From Bacteroidales bacterium (lineage in GTDB: Bacteria > Bacteroidota > Bacteroidia > Bacteroidales > UBA4417), in the NCBI GenBank assembly GCA_016707705.1, contig JADJHD010000008.1:62001-126000 (forward strand): a DNA stretch of 64,000 nucleotides, given 5' to 3'. Below the pieces are notes generated by a model that was given only the letters and a program-made list of their open reading frames with translations, had not been told where the DNA came from and made no database searches. Below, piece by piece: positions 9,556 through 18,544 of this stretch (within the stretch, counting starts at the first letter, position 1; each line of letters begins with the position of its first letter). The position numbers and the translations under genes were made by a program.

Positions 9556-10719
9556 ATGATATCATTTGAAGATACCGAAGTTGCATTCCGTTATAAAACG
9601 AATGCAGGAATGAAAAGAGCTTACCTTCTTTTTAAGATGATCTCCAATCCATCTCTGGTTAAAATCGGAAAAAGACTTACCTATTTTTCACTTCGGAATA
9701 ATCTGCCAATTTCCTGGGCCATTAAACCCACACTATACAGGCATTTTGTTGGAGGGGAATCCCTACAGGAATGTGACGATACTGTTAACCTGCTGGCTAT
9801 TTATAAGGTAAAAACCATTCTCGACTATTCAGTTGAAGGTGGTAAAGACCCTGTAACCATGCAGAGGACTCTTGAAGAAACGCTTCGATCCGTCGATAAT
9901 GCCTCCCGGAATCCGAATATCCCCTTCGCTGTCTTTAAGCCTACAGCCTTTGCCTCCAGTGATGTGCTGACACTTGCATCCGAAGGAAAGAATCTGGATG
10001 AGAAAAACCGGGAAGCAGTGAACCGTTTCTACGACTGCGTTGAAAAACTCTGCAGACGCGCCTGGGAACTGGAAGTCCCGATTATGATAGATGCCGAAGA
10101 TTCCTGGTACCAGCCTTATGTTGACGATGTTGTAACCCTGATGATGGAAAAGTACAATAAGAAGAAGGCTGTCGTCTACAACACCCTTCAGATGTACCGC
10201 ACCGACCGGGTTGAATTCCTTGAGGAATCCATCAGGAAGGCAAGAAAGGGTGAGTACTTCCTCGGTATAAAATTCGTCAGGGGTGCATATATGGAAAAGG
10301 AAAGGAAAAGGGCTGAAGAAAATGGATATCCCTCTCCCATACAGCCAGATAAGGCTGCTACTGATGCCGCCTACGATAAGGCTCTGGAGATTTCCATGGC
10401 CAACCTCGACCAGATGTGCATCTTCAACGGAACCCATAATGAACGCAGCAATATCCTGCTCACCGAACTGATCAGCAAGTACAATCTGCAAAAGAATGAT
10501 TCAAGGATATGGTTTTCACAGCTTTACGGCATGAGCGACCATATCAGCTTCAACCTTGCCAATCAAGGATACAATGTTGCCAAGTACGTCCCTTATGGTC
10601 CTGTGTTCAATATCCTCCCCTACCTTCTTCGCAGGGCTGAAGAAAACACTTCCATCGCCGGACAAACAGGCAGGGAACTTACACTCATAAGCAGGGAGAT
10701 GAACCGTCGCAGGAAATAA
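9556..10719 (+). CDS. Proline dehydrogenase (PRODH)
   Basis: This monofunctional proline dehydrogenase is a 387-residue FAD TIM-barrel enzyme. It oxidises L-proline to delta-1-pyrroline-5-carboxylate and feeds electrons to quinones. Visible family features are FKPTAFAS (about 130), the DAEDSWYQ strand (about 180), KFVRGAYMEKER (about 245), FNGTHNE (about 290), and the C-terminal substrate-binding LLRRAEENTS, with the RRxxEN signature. There is no signal peptide. The frame opens at a TTG at 9535, but that codon lies inside a consensus -7 box. ATG 9556 (MISFEDTEVAF) gives the usual N-terminus. No P5C dehydrogenase is nearby. A hairpin follows the stop. Confidence 0.93.
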   Translation: MISFEDTEVAFRYKTNAGMKRAYLLFKMISNPSLVKIGKRLTYFSLRNNLPISWAIKPTLYRHFVGGESLQECDDTVNLLAIYKVKTILDYSVEGGKDPVTMQRTLEETLRSVDNASRNPNIPFAVFKPTAFASSDVLTLASEGKNLDEKNREAVNRFYDCVEKLCRRAWELEVPIMIDAEDSWYQPYVDDVVTLMMEKYNKKKAVVYNTLQMYRTDRVEFLEESIRKARKGEYFLGIKFVRGAYMEKERKRAEENGYPSPIQPDKAATDAAYDKALEISMANLDQMCIFNGTHNERSNILLTELISKYNLQKNDSRIWFSQLYGMSDHISFNLANQGYNVAKYVPYGPVFNILPYLLRRAEENTSIAGQTGRELTLISREMNRRRK

Positions 10720-10728
10720 TAGCTTCAG

Positions 10729-10764
10729 AAAGGCCGATCTGTCTGACTTACAGACACCGGCTTT
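10729..10764 (+). terminator. Hairpin downstream of proline dehydrogenase
   Basis: An AAAGgCCG / CGGCTTT outer stem encloses a perfect TGTCTG / CAGACA inner stem with loop ACTTA. There is no long T-run, so it is only a possible terminator. Confidence 0.4.
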
Positions 10765-10844
10765 GATACTAAATTCTGAAACCTGCCGTTAATTGGCTTA
10801 TTCAATAAATACAACCTTATATACAATTAGTACAATCCCGAAAA

Positions 10845-13829
10845 ATGAAAAACACAGTATTAAGCTTGCTTTGCATCTTGCTGGTTTCCAATCTTATGTT
10901 TGCCCAGAAGACTCAGATTCAAACCGCAACTGAAAAGGAAGTTATGGCTGCCCGTCAGGTAATGATGCGCGTAGTTGGAATGAAAAGTGAAGCCTTCAGC
11001 TTCGAAAAAATCCCTGCCGAGAACGGGCTGGATGTTTATGAAGTGACTGCTGTTGGCGGCAAGGTTAAGGTTAAAGGCTCCAGCACAATCGCAATGACCC
11101 GTGCAGCCTATGATTATATAAGGAAAGCCTGCAATCTCCAGTATACCTGGAGCTCAGATAAACTAGTGCTCCCTGCAAGCTTGCCTGACCTTACTATTGC
11201 ACGTACCGTTTCCCCCTATAAATTCAGGCAGTATTACAATGTATGTGCCTATGGTTATACAACTGCATTCTGGAAGTGGGAAGACTGGCAGAAGGAACTG
11301 GACTGGATGGCTCTTCATGGAATCAATATGCCGGTTGCAATGGCCGGACAGGAAGCTGTTTGGCAGAAAGTATACCGTGAAATGGGTATGACTGATCCTG
11401 AACTGAAGAATTACTTCGCCGGACCAGCATTCCTTCCCTGGCAGCGCATGGGTAATGTGAACAAGCATGCCGGACCACTGCCGCAGGATTATATCGACGG
11501 ACAACGTGATCTGCAGAAACAGCTTATCGAACGAATGCTACAGCTTGGAATGCAGCCTATCGTTCCAGCCTTCTCGGGATTTGTTCCCGAAGCATACAAA
11601 AGACTCTATCCGGATGCAAAACTTCTGGAAGTAAAGGGCTGGTGCAATTTCCCTGATACAAACCAATCCTACATCCTTCCTCCGGGATCTGCCGATTTCG
11701 TGAATATCGGAAAGAAGTTCATTGAGGAATACCAGAAAACCTACGGAAAAGTTCATTACTACCTCGCCGACCTCTTCAACGAAAATGAAGTCCCGGTGAG
11801 CAACGCAAACCGCTATAACGAGCTTGCAGGTTTCGGAAAATCAGTTTATGATGCTATCAATGCCGGTGATCCTGAAGGAACATGGGTAATGCAGGGCTGG
11901 CTCTTCTTCAATAACCAGCAGTTCTGGGATAAGCCTTCAGTAAAGGCTTTCCTTAGTGAAGTTCCCAATGACCGCATGCTCATTATCGACCTGGCAAATG
12001 AAGTTTTCCACGGATGGGAAAAACTTGATAATTTCTACGGCAAACCGTGGATTTACAGTGTTATTCACAATTATGGCGGAAATAGTCAGATGATCGGCAA
12101 TCTTCCTCATTATGCCTCAGATGCAGCTGCAATGCTTGCTAATGCAAAAAAAGGCAATATGACTGGGTTTGGAATTTCACCCGAGGGCATTCAGAATAAT
12201 GAAGTTGTGTATGAACTTTTAACTGATTTGAGCTGGTCGAGCAAAGCCATTGATATCAAAGCCTGGCTTAAGGATTATGTAAAACAGAGATATGGAAAGG
12301 ATGATGATAAACTTTTCTATGCCTGGACAGGATTGCTTGAATCTATCTATAGCAATCCCATCGAAAATCCCAGAAATATTTATCAGAATCGTCCCAGGCT
12401 CAGCCCGGCAACCAACCTTCCCGACAATCCCGCATTTGACCAGGCAGTTGCAAGTTTCCTGACAAATGCAGCACCCTATATGACCAATCCAAGGTTCAAG
12501 CACGATCTTGTTCAGCTTACCGTGCAGTATGCCGGAGAAAAAACTGACAAGCTTATCAATCGTGCTCTTGAGGTTTATCTGCAGGGTGATACCGCCAAAT
12601 GTGCAATGTTATTCAATAAGGTGCAGGAACTCATGATTATGATGGATGCCCTCACCTATACCCTTCCTGAACAGAGGCTTGAAACCTGGATAGGTGATGC
12701 AAGGAAATGGGGAAAACTCCCAACAGAAGGAAATTACTATGAGGAAAATGCTAAACGTCAGGTGACCGTTTGGGGCAATTCAAACACCGCTGTTCTATAT
12801 GAGTATGCTGCCAAGGTATGGAGCGGACTTATCCGTGATTATTATCTGGGACGCTGGCTTTATTTCTCCAATTCCCTCATTACCGGAACTGCTCTGGATT
12901 TAAATAACTGGGAAGAAAATTGGATCACCAAACCCGGATTGAACTCTAAAGCCGCCGCTACCGGTGATGTCCTGGCATATGCACTGGCTCTTTACAATGC
13001 TGCCGGAGAAGCGGTTGCTACCTACACTCCTCAGGTGAGCATAAATGCCAAGTATGCCGGAAACAATCAGGCAGTCCTTAACATAGTTCCGAATTCAACC
13101 AACCAGGGACAGGAATTTACAGCTCTCAAAGCCGCCGAAACAGGTAAGGCTGCGAAAACAAAGAAAGAAGACAAGAAAGCTGCAGTTAAGGAAGAAGCCA
13201 AGACCGTAAAAGCCTTCTACACCACTGATGGCTCCTCAGTTGGTATGGCTGCAACTCCTGCAAGCCAGACCGACAAGGTCACTCTTCCCGCTCTGGTTAA
13301 AGCAGCTGCTTTCTATGACAACAAGAATCTGGGTGATGAAACCAGCCTTTTCCTTCCTATCTCCTTTGGAAAACCTGTAACTGTAAATCCGGCTCCTACA
13401 TCAAAATATGCTTCAGCACCTGCATTACTCAATGATGCTATTAAGGGAAGTCCCAATTTCAAGGATGGCAAATGGATGGGATTTGAAGGCGATAACATGA
13501 ATGCTACTATCGACCTTGAGCAAAGCTTTAAGGTTTCAAAAGTTACCATCAATTATCTGGATAATGGCAATTCCTGGATTTTCCCTCCATCAGCCATGAG
13601 CATTCAGATATCAGAAGACGGAAAGAAATTCACCACCATTTACTCCCGTGATTTTGACACTCATTACTGGAGTGCTGCTGCAGCCATCAAAAAGTTCACT
13701 GCCAGCTTCCCGGAGGAAACTGCAAGGTATATCAAGGTGATCGTTTTCAACCAGGGTACCTGTCCGAAAGGCTCCTACTGCGAAGGCAAAAAATCCTGGA
13801 TGTTCCTCGATGAAATTACTGTAGAGTAA
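10845..13829 (+). CDS. GH89 alpha-N-acetylglucosaminidase with C-terminal CBM32-like domain
   Basis: This secreted GH89 (NAGLU family) enzyme has 994 residues and releases terminal alpha-linked GlcNAc. The signal peptide ends near MFAQ (residue 21). The N-terminal alpha/beta domain covers about 30-110 and the GH89 barrel and helical domain about 120-720. The motif DLFNENEVP supplies Glu313, and GISPEGIQNNEVVYEL supplies Glu447. These fit the general acid and nucleophile of the family; human NAGLU has Glu316 and Glu446. A Lys/Ala/Glu-rich linker (about 755-790) follows, then a YTTDGS module like CHB_HEX_C, and an F5/8-type C domain (about 850-994) ending SWMFLDEITVE. GH92 at 52305 has a similar tail. 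Substrates could be mucin, heparan-like or bacterial glycans. A strong terminator follows. Confidence 0.93.
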   Translation: MKNTVLSLLCILLVSNLMFAQKTQIQTATEKEVMAARQVMMRVVGMKSEAFSFEKIPAENGLDVYEVTAVGGKVKVKGSSTIAMTRAAYDYIRKACNLQYTWSSDKLVLPASLPDLTIARTVSPYKFRQYYNVCAYGYTTAFWKWEDWQKELDWMALHGINMPVAMAGQEAVWQKVYREMGMTDPELKNYFAGPAFLPWQRMGNVNKHAGPLPQDYIDGQRDLQKQLIERMLQLGMQPIVPAFSGFVPEAYKRLYPDAKLLEVKGWCNFPDTNQSYILPPGSADFVNIGKKFIEEYQKTYGKVHYYLADLFNENEVPVSNANRYNELAGFGKSVYDAINAGDPEGTWVMQGWLFFNNQQFWDKPSVKAFLSEVPNDRMLIIDLANEVFHGWEKLDNFYGKPWIYSVIHNYGGNSQMIGNLPHYASDAAAMLANAKKGNMTGFGISPEGIQNNEVVYELLTDLSWSSKAIDIKAWLKDYVKQRYGKDDDKLFYAWTGLLESIYSNPIENPRNIYQNRPRLSPATNLPDNPAFDQAVASFLTNAAPYMTNPRFKHDLVQLTVQYAGEKTDKLINRALEVYLQGDTAKCAMLFNKVQELMIMMDALTYTLPEQRLETWIGDARKWGKLPTEGNYYEENAKRQVTVWGNSNTAVLYEYAAKVWSGLIRDYYLGRWLYFSNSLITGTALDLNNWEENWITKPGLNSKAAATGDVLAYALALYNAAGEAVATYTPQVSINAKYAGNNQAVLNIVPNSTNQGQEFTALKAAETGKAAKTKKEDKKAAVKEEAKTVKAFYTTDGSSVGMAATPASQTDKVTLPALVKAAAFYDNKNLGDETSLFLPISFGKPVTVNPAPTSKYASAPALLNDAIKGSPNFKDGKWMGFEGDNMNATIDLEQSFKVSKVTINYLDNGNSWIFPPSAMSIQISEDGKKFTTIYSRDFDTHYWSAAAAIKKFTASFPEETARYIKVIVFNQGTCPKGSYCEGKKSWMFLDEITVE

Positions 13830-13850
13830 CCCACTTCAAGCAAACTAAGA

Positions 13851-13886
13851 GGCTGCAGGATAATCTTCCTGCAGCCATTTTTTTTT
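13851..13886 (+). terminator. Intrinsic terminator after GH89
   Basis: A perfect 10-bp stem GGCTGCAGGA / TCCTGCAGCC encloses the 6-base loop TAATCT, followed by ATTTTTTTTT. Confidence 0.88.
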
Positions 13887-13933
13887 AGTCAGTATGCAGA
13901 CTGGTTATCAACAAATATTTACTGTATCCAGGA

Positions 13934-13964
13934 TTGAAATCAGTTGCTCCATTTCATATCTTTG
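13934..13964 (+). promoter_or_regulatory. Bacteroidetes-type promoter for the exported dikinase-like gene
   Basis: TTG at 13934-13936, a 20-base spacer and TATCTTTG at 13957-13964 match the Bacteroidetes consensus. The ATG at 13996 lies 31 bases downstream. Confidence 0.65.
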
Positions 13965-13995
13965 AAGAACCAATTGATATATCCTTTTTTATATC

Positions 13996-15912
13996 ATGTC
14001 TGTTTCTAAGAAGCTTTTAAGTTTTATTCTTTCATTCCTGCTTGCCGGGTTTCTTTTCCCGCAACTTCTCCATTCACAGGATTTTTACAACAAAATACAG
14101 AACTTCAGCGAGTTCCGGAAGCTTAGCGGTGATCCTCTGTCGGCAAAGTACGGACAGGTAGATGCCGTCAAGGTAGTGTATGACCTGCAAGATGAAAGCC
14201 TCTATTTCGTAAGTTCTGCTGCGTTTGAGATTCATTTTCAGTTCTGCGAGCAGGTGCTGAGGTATAGTGCAGGACATGAACGCTTCAATATCTGCAATTA
14301 CTCTACCGATCCGGTTTGCCGTCAATACCTGCTGGCAAATGTGAATTACTTCCGCGGACAAAAATCCTTTGTTTTTGAAATCTCCCCACTCGATTATATG
14401 CCTGCAGCTGATATTGTTACGATGTTCAACAAGGTAAAAACAGCGGTATTCTTCGGGGAAGATATGAGACTGCTGCTGAATAGTTCCAGACTTGAAGATC
14501 TTCAAAACAGCAATCAATTGAAACTTCCGGTTATAACACCTCTTGAAATCTTCAAGGGACAGAAATACCAGAAAATCAATGCCCGGTCAGCTTCCGGATA
14601 CCTGCGATTGGTAATAGACAAAAGCATGCTGGCTCGCTGCAAACCTGATGATATCCTGATCGTAAAGGGAAGCATGCTTGATATTCCTCCGGTTGCCGGT
14701 ATCATCACAACAGAATTGCAGACTCCCCTCAGCCATATTTCGATTCTATCAGTGAACCGCAAAATCCCTTCAATGGCTTATGTAGATGCACTTCAGGATA
14801 CTGCATTGCTTTCTAAAGTCGGGCAGTATGTGCAGCTAAAGGTTTCAGATGATGGCTTCACTGTGAAGAAAGTCCCGCTGAAAAATCAAAAATCAAAAAG
14901 GAAGAGCACAATCCGCCTGGACTGTGATCTGGATGCTGACAGCCTGGTTGGCTCAAATTACCTCAGCAGGAAATCCTCTGTGTTCGTGGGTAACAAAGCA
15001 GCATATTTCGGTGAACTGAAAAAGATCAGTACGAAATGTGGATTTTCAACGCCGGAATCCTCCTTTGCCATTCCCTTTTACTTTTATGATCAGCATCTCA
15101 GACAAAGTCATGCCGATAGTCTGATTTCAACGCTGGTTCAGGATTCCAGTCTCAGAAACAATCCTGATACGTTGAGAAGCTTACTGAAAAAGATCAGGAA
15201 AAGAATAGAATCCTATCCACTTGATGCTGCCTTTCTTCTGTCGGTTGAAGGGAGAATCAAGAAAGAAGGAAGTTTCAGTAGGATGCGATTCCGTTCATCA
15301 ACCAATGCAGAAGATATGAAAGGGTTTTCCGGTGCCGGATTGTATGAATCGAAGACCGGCATTTTAGGTGATTCGGTTAAATCGATCGACAAGGCTATTC
15401 GGAAAGTCTGGGCCAGTGCCTGGAACTACAACGCCTTTGTTGAGAGGGATCTGTTCGGAATTGATCAGCAATCCGTTGCCATGGGAATACTGGTGCATCG
15501 CTCCTATCCTGCTGAAACAGCCAATGGTGTGGCAATTACAAAAAACATATACCGCCCTGAAAACTATGGATTTACACTTAATATCCAATTAGGTGAAGAA
15601 ACGGTTGTAAAGCCCTCCGACAGTCTGGTTTGTGAGCAGTTGATCTGTTATCCAAGATTATCCAATGAGTTTTTCAAGGAGAAGCAGATTGTGGAGATTA
15701 TCTCCTATTCCAGCCTCTCCCCAAGCAGGCTGATATTAACCGAGGCAGAACTGCTTCACCTTGCCAATACACTTGACAAGATCAAGAATCATTTCCACAA
15801 AGCCCTTCGTCCCGGTTCCGACTACCTGGAATTCGGACTCGATATAGAATTCAAGTATGACGGCCCCAAACGAACACTTTATATTGATCAGGTGAGGTTG
15901 TATAATGATTGA
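13996..15912 (+). CDS. Exported PEP/pyruvate-binding (dikinase-like) protein
   Basis: The 638-residue protein has a clear signal peptide (residues 1-28, ending LLHSQ). A unique N-terminal domain (30-190) is followed by a swivelling phosphohistidine-like domain (about 200-285) with TPLSHISILSVNRKIPSMAY, His247 aligning with the phospho-accepting His. Next is a PPDK N-terminal (ATP-grasp) domain (about 325-636), with RSSTNAEDMKGFSGAGLYES at about 433 and a distal DIEFKYDG strand. The order His domain then ATP domain is that of glucan, water dikinase. PEP synthase and PPDK have the reverse order. Dikinases work in the cytoplasm with ATP, so an exported form is odd. It may use another phosphodonor, bind ligand only, or be retained in the membrane. 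It has its own promoter and is bounded upstream by a terminator. Confidence 0.75.
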   Translation: MSVSKKLLSFILSFLLAGFLFPQLLHSQDFYNKIQNFSEFRKLSGDPLSAKYGQVDAVKVVYDLQDESLYFVSSAAFEIHFQFCEQVLRYSAGHERFNICNYSTDPVCRQYLLANVNYFRGQKSFVFEISPLDYMPAADIVTMFNKVKTAVFFGEDMRLLLNSSRLEDLQNSNQLKLPVITPLEIFKGQKYQKINARSASGYLRLVIDKSMLARCKPDDILIVKGSMLDIPPVAGIITTELQTPLSHISILSVNRKIPSMAYVDALQDTALLSKVGQYVQLKVSDDGFTVKKVPLKNQKSKRKSTIRLDCDLDADSLVGSNYLSRKSSVFVGNKAAYFGELKKISTKCGFSTPESSFAIPFYFYDQHLRQSHADSLISTLVQDSSLRNNPDTLRSLLKKIRKRIESYPLDAAFLLSVEGRIKKEGSFSRMRFRSSTNAEDMKGFSGAGLYESKTGILGDSVKSIDKAIRKVWASAWNYNAFVERDLFGIDQQSVAMGILVHRSYPAETANGVAITKNIYRPENYGFTLNIQLGEETVVKPSDSLVCEQLICYPRLSNEFFKEKQIVEIISYSSLSPSRLILTEAELLHLANTLDKIKNHFHKALRPGSDYLEFGLDIEFKYDGPKRTLYIDQVRLYND

Positions 15913-15950
15913 GGGATATTTTAGTTGTCTAAATAGATAAATGAGCATCA

Positions 15951-16033
15951 TGCAACGAATAAAGCACCTATTCAATGCAAATAATGCAACGATAATTTGA
16001 GATTGCAACGAATAATCTGTATATTAGTTGCAA
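15951..16033 (+). repeat. Direct repeats upstream of fic, candidate operator
   Basis: TGCAACGA-type repeats occur at 15951 (TGCAACGAATAA), 15985 (TGCAACGATAA) and 16004 (TGCAACGAATAA). A partial TTGCAA lies at 16028. They sit just before the fic start, where a repressor would bind. The Fic protein itself ends in a DNA-binding-like winged helix. Confidence 0.45.
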
Positions 16034-16045
16034 AATTTAAGACGA

Positions 16046-17155
16046 ATGGGATATTATATTCATCAGAAAGACAATTGGCCAAATTTTTCATGGAATAACG
16101 ACGAGTTCGTTAATCTCTTAAGTGAAGCAAGGAATCTTCAAGGACGATTAATTGGTAGAATGGAATCTCTTGGGTTTGAATTAAGGGATGAAGCTTTACT
16201 TGAAACTTTAACTTTGGATGTATTAAAATCTGCGGAGATTGAAGGAGAACTTTTAAATCCTGAGCAAGTACGTTCCTCTATTGCTCAACGATTAGGAATG
16301 GAATTCGCTGCTGCAATTATGTCGGATAGAAATGTAGACGGGATGGCTGATATGCTGATTGATGCGACCAGAAATTGTTTTGAACCATTATCAGTGGAGA
16401 GACTCTTTAATTGGCACGCAGCATTATTTCCTATGGGTAGAAGTGGGATCTTCAAAATTTCTGTTGCTGATTGGAGAAAAGATACTGCTGGGCAAATGCA
16501 AGTTGTATCAGGTGCTTTGGGAAGAGAAAAAGTGCATTTTCAAGCTCCTGAGGCTGATTTGATCGAAATGGAAATGAACCGTTTCATAAAATGGTTTAAC
16601 GAAGAAAATAAAATAGATTTAGTAATAAAAGCTGCAATTGCTCATCTATGGTTTGTGACAATTCATCCATTTCAAGATGGTAATGGGCGAATTACCAGAG
16701 CCTTGACTGATATGTTATTAGCTCAGTCGGATAAGAGTACACAGCGATTTTACAGCATGTCAGCACAAATTAGAATTGAAAGAACTGAATACTACAAGAT
16801 TCTTGAAAAAACACAAAAAGGAGACCTTAACATATCTGAGTGGATACAATGGTTTCTAAGCTGTTTAATTAATGCTTTAAAAGCAACTGATACTATTCTT
16901 ACCCGGGTTTTGTTAAAAGCAGATTTCTGGAATAGAAATTCAAAAACAATAATTAATGAAAGACAAAAGAAGATTTTAAACAAATTACTGGATGGATTTG
17001 AAGGCAAACTGACTTCAATGAAATGGGCTAAGATTGCAAATTGTTCAAAAGACACAGCAATTAGGGATATTAATGACTTGATAAATAAAGATATACTACA
17101 AAAAGACCCAGCAGGAGGAAGAAGTACAAATTATAATTTGAAGATTATTAAATAA
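16046..17155 (+). CDS. Class II Fic-domain AMP transferase with N-terminal inhibitory helix and C-terminal HTH
   Basis: Fic proteins transfer AMP (or another nucleotide moiety) from a nucleotide to target hydroxyls. The 369-residue product has a DUF4172-like N-terminus and an inhibitory motif SAEIEG (residues 62-67), which fits (S/T)xxxE(G/N) and puts Glu66 as the blocking residue. The catalytic loop HPFQDGNGR (207-215) is intact, with catalytic His207. A C-terminal winged-helix-like domain (about 310-369, with KWAKIANCSKDTAIRDINDL) follows. Because the inhibitory helix is in the same chain before the Fic core, it is class II, autoinhibited, and has no separate antitoxin. The frame opens at TTG 16028, but ATG 16046 (MGYYIHQKDNW) is the usual start of this family. 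Direct repeats upstream suggest autoregulation. Target unknown. Confidence 0.9.
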   Translation: MGYYIHQKDNWPNFSWNNDEFVNLLSEARNLQGRLIGRMESLGFELRDEALLETLTLDVLKSAEIEGELLNPEQVRSSIAQRLGMEFAAAIMSDRNVDGMADMLIDATRNCFEPLSVERLFNWHAALFPMGRSGIFKISVADWRKDTAGQMQVVSGALGREKVHFQAPEADLIEMEMNRFIKWFNEENKIDLVIKAAIAHLWFVTIHPFQDGNGRITRALTDMLLAQSDKSTQRFYSMSAQIRIERTEYYKILEKTQKGDLNISEWIQWFLSCLINALKATDTILTRVLLKADFWNRNSKTIINERQKKILNKLLDGFEGKLTSMKWAKIANCSKDTAIRDINDLINKDILQKDPAGGRSTNYNLKIIK

Positions 17156-17159
17156 ATGT

Positions 17160-17195
17160 CGGCAGGTAACAAAAGCAAAGTGGAATTTCCTGCCG
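17160..17195 (+). terminator. Inverted repeat downstream of fic
   Basis: CGGCAGG (17160-17166) pairs with CCTGCCG (17189-17195) across a 22-base loop. There is no T-run, so function as a terminator is only possible. Confidence 0.3.
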
Positions 17196-17346
17196 CAGTT
17201 GGCCCAAATAAAATCCCAGCTCGCCAAAACCGGGTACTTTGCCTTTCCCAAATAGCCACTTACATTCCCCGAAAATATTGTTTAAGTCAAGTAGATTTCA
17301 ACTGAAAAGCATTTCCAGCAAAAACTTAGCACCAAAACCACCCAAA

Positions 17347-17769
17347 ATGAAAACCTTCCAAACTTCCCGCGATATTCCAGCCCTTCCTGAAGTTATCTTT
17401 GCAGCTTTTACTGATCCTGTTAGACTTGCGAGATGGTGGGGGCCTTCAGGATTCACCAATACATTTGATCAGTTTGAGTTCAAAAATGGTGGGAAATGGT
17501 CATTTATTATGCATGGACCCGATGGCAACAACTATCCGAATGATGCAGAATTTGCTGAGATAGTTCCAAATGAAAAAGTTGTGATCAGGCATCAATGCCA
17601 GCCATTTTTCACCCTAACTATCTCTTTAAAAGCTTCTGAAAAAGGCACTTTGGTTCATTGGAACCAGGCTTTTGACGATGATGAAGTCGCTGACAAGGTT
17701 GAACACATAGTAGTACCCAGCAATGAGCAAAACCTTGACCGGCTTATGGAAGAGGTTTGCGGTAAATAA
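17347..17769 (+). CDS. SRPBCC (AHSA1-like) family protein
   Basis: The 140-residue cytosolic protein has the START/Bet v1-like fold of the AHSA1/polyketide cyclase group. The pattern is standard: IPALPEVIFAAFTDPVRLARWWGP, then G-F-FKNGGKWSFIMHGPDG, then F-EIVPNEKVVIRH, and a C-terminal helix NLDRLMEEV. Members bind hydrophobic ligands; the actual ligand cannot be told. The open frame begins at 17239, but the first 36 residues are low-complexity and lack homology to the fold. ATG 17347 gives the normal start. It stands alone between fic and the toxin-antitoxin region. Confidence 0.82.
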   Translation: MKTFQTSRDIPALPEVIFAAFTDPVRLARWWGPSGFTNTFDQFEFKNGGKWSFIMHGPDGNNYPNDAEFAEIVPNEKVVIRHQCQPFFTLTISLKASEKGTLVHWNQAFDDDEVADKVEHIVVPSNEQNLDRLMEEVCGK

Positions 17770-18109
17770 TCGAGCCCTTTGTTTGGTGACTGTTGTACTT
17801 CGGCCAAAATACTGTCCAGCATACTGGAGCTTGAGTCTTATTTTTTGAAAAAATATCTTGATTTAAATACTGAATATAGCCTGGCCGCCAGTACTACTTA
17901 TTAGATAAGAGTTGTTTTAGTTAGATGTCGGTTTGCCAGTAAAACTAATCCTTATTCTACAAAAATGCTAAGTTCAATTAGAAATTGTATTCTCCTGGAA
18001 CTTCCCCCATGTCAGTCCAATTAAATAAACTTGCTTGTACTAGTTAGAAAATTTCGCTGAAATCAAAAACATACCAATTATTGGTATATTTGTAGTAAAC
18101 TTCAAAATC
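17770..18109. other. Intergenic region before the ParD antitoxin
   Basis: I see no gene in these 340 AT-rich bases. The last 40 bases hold the parD-like promoter and palindrome described separately. A small hairpin CCAG-CATA-CTGG sits near 17816. Confidence 0.5.
18071..18092 (+). promoter_or_regulatory. Palindromic operator overlapping the parD-like promoter
   Basis: ATACCAATTATTGGTAT (18071-18087) is a perfect 17-base palindrome (8-bp arms, one central base). It overlaps the -7 box TATATTTG at 18085-18092, which lies 17 bases before the ATG. This is the expected arrangement for autorepression by a ribbon-helix-helix antitoxin. Confidence 0.65.
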
Positions 18110-18358
18110 ATGGACCGAAATACTTCAATATCACTGGGTAGTTATTTTAACAATTTCATTCAAAAGAAATTAGCGACAGGAAGGTATAAAAATGCCAGCG
18201 AAGTAGTTAGAGCAGGTCTGCGCCTTCTGGAAGAAGAAGAGAACAGGTACATAGTCCTGAAAGAAGCTATTAATGAAGGGATAAGCAGCGGAATTGCATA
18301 TGAATTCGATCCCGAAAAGCACTTAGAAATGTTGAAAGAGCAAAAAAATATTAAATAA
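18110..18358 (+). CDS. ParD-family ribbon-helix-helix antitoxin
   Basis: The 82-residue protein matches type II ParD antitoxins. The N-terminal ribbon-helix-helix (TSISLGSYFNNFIQKKLATG, then YKNASEVVRAGLRLLEEEE, residues 5-45) binds DNA. The acidic and helical tail (46-82) wraps the toxin. Its promoter carries a perfect palindrome, consistent with autorepression. The toxin would normally start within a few bases of the stop or overlap it. Here the nearest ParE-like gene starts 186 bases downstream. Confidence 0.9.
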   Translation: MDRNTSISLGSYFNNFIQKKLATGRYKNASEVVRAGLRLLEEEENRYIVLKEAINEGISSGIAYEFDPEKHLEMLKEQKNIK

Positions 18359-18455
18359 TTGCTTTGAAACGAGCATTTCCCCCTTTAAACACAGACCTAT
18401 ATAAATAATAACCCGCAAGTTACTCCGCCCTTTTCAAACAAATTATTTACTAAAA

Positions 18456-18470
18456 AAATGCAAAGCATTT
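18456..18470. repeat. Small inverted repeat in the parD-parE gap
   Basis: AAATGC AAA GCATTT is a perfect 6-bp-arm inverted repeat inside the 186-base gap between antitoxin and toxin. The loop is too small for a good RNA hairpin; it may be a protein-binding site. Confidence 0.3.
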
Positions 18471-18544
18471 ATAATCATTGACTTGACTAAAATATTCTAT
18501 TCTGATAATTAAACTTTTGTCTATCTTGAATCGCACCAATAGAA

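Noticed and set aside
9829..10491. 220-codon minus-strand frame inside proline dehydrogenase
   Set aside because: It lies fully antisense to a well-conserved gene and shows no recognisable protein pattern.
14074..14517. 147-codon minus-strand frame opposite the dikinase-like gene
   Set aside because: Antisense shadow; the plus-strand protein has clear domains.
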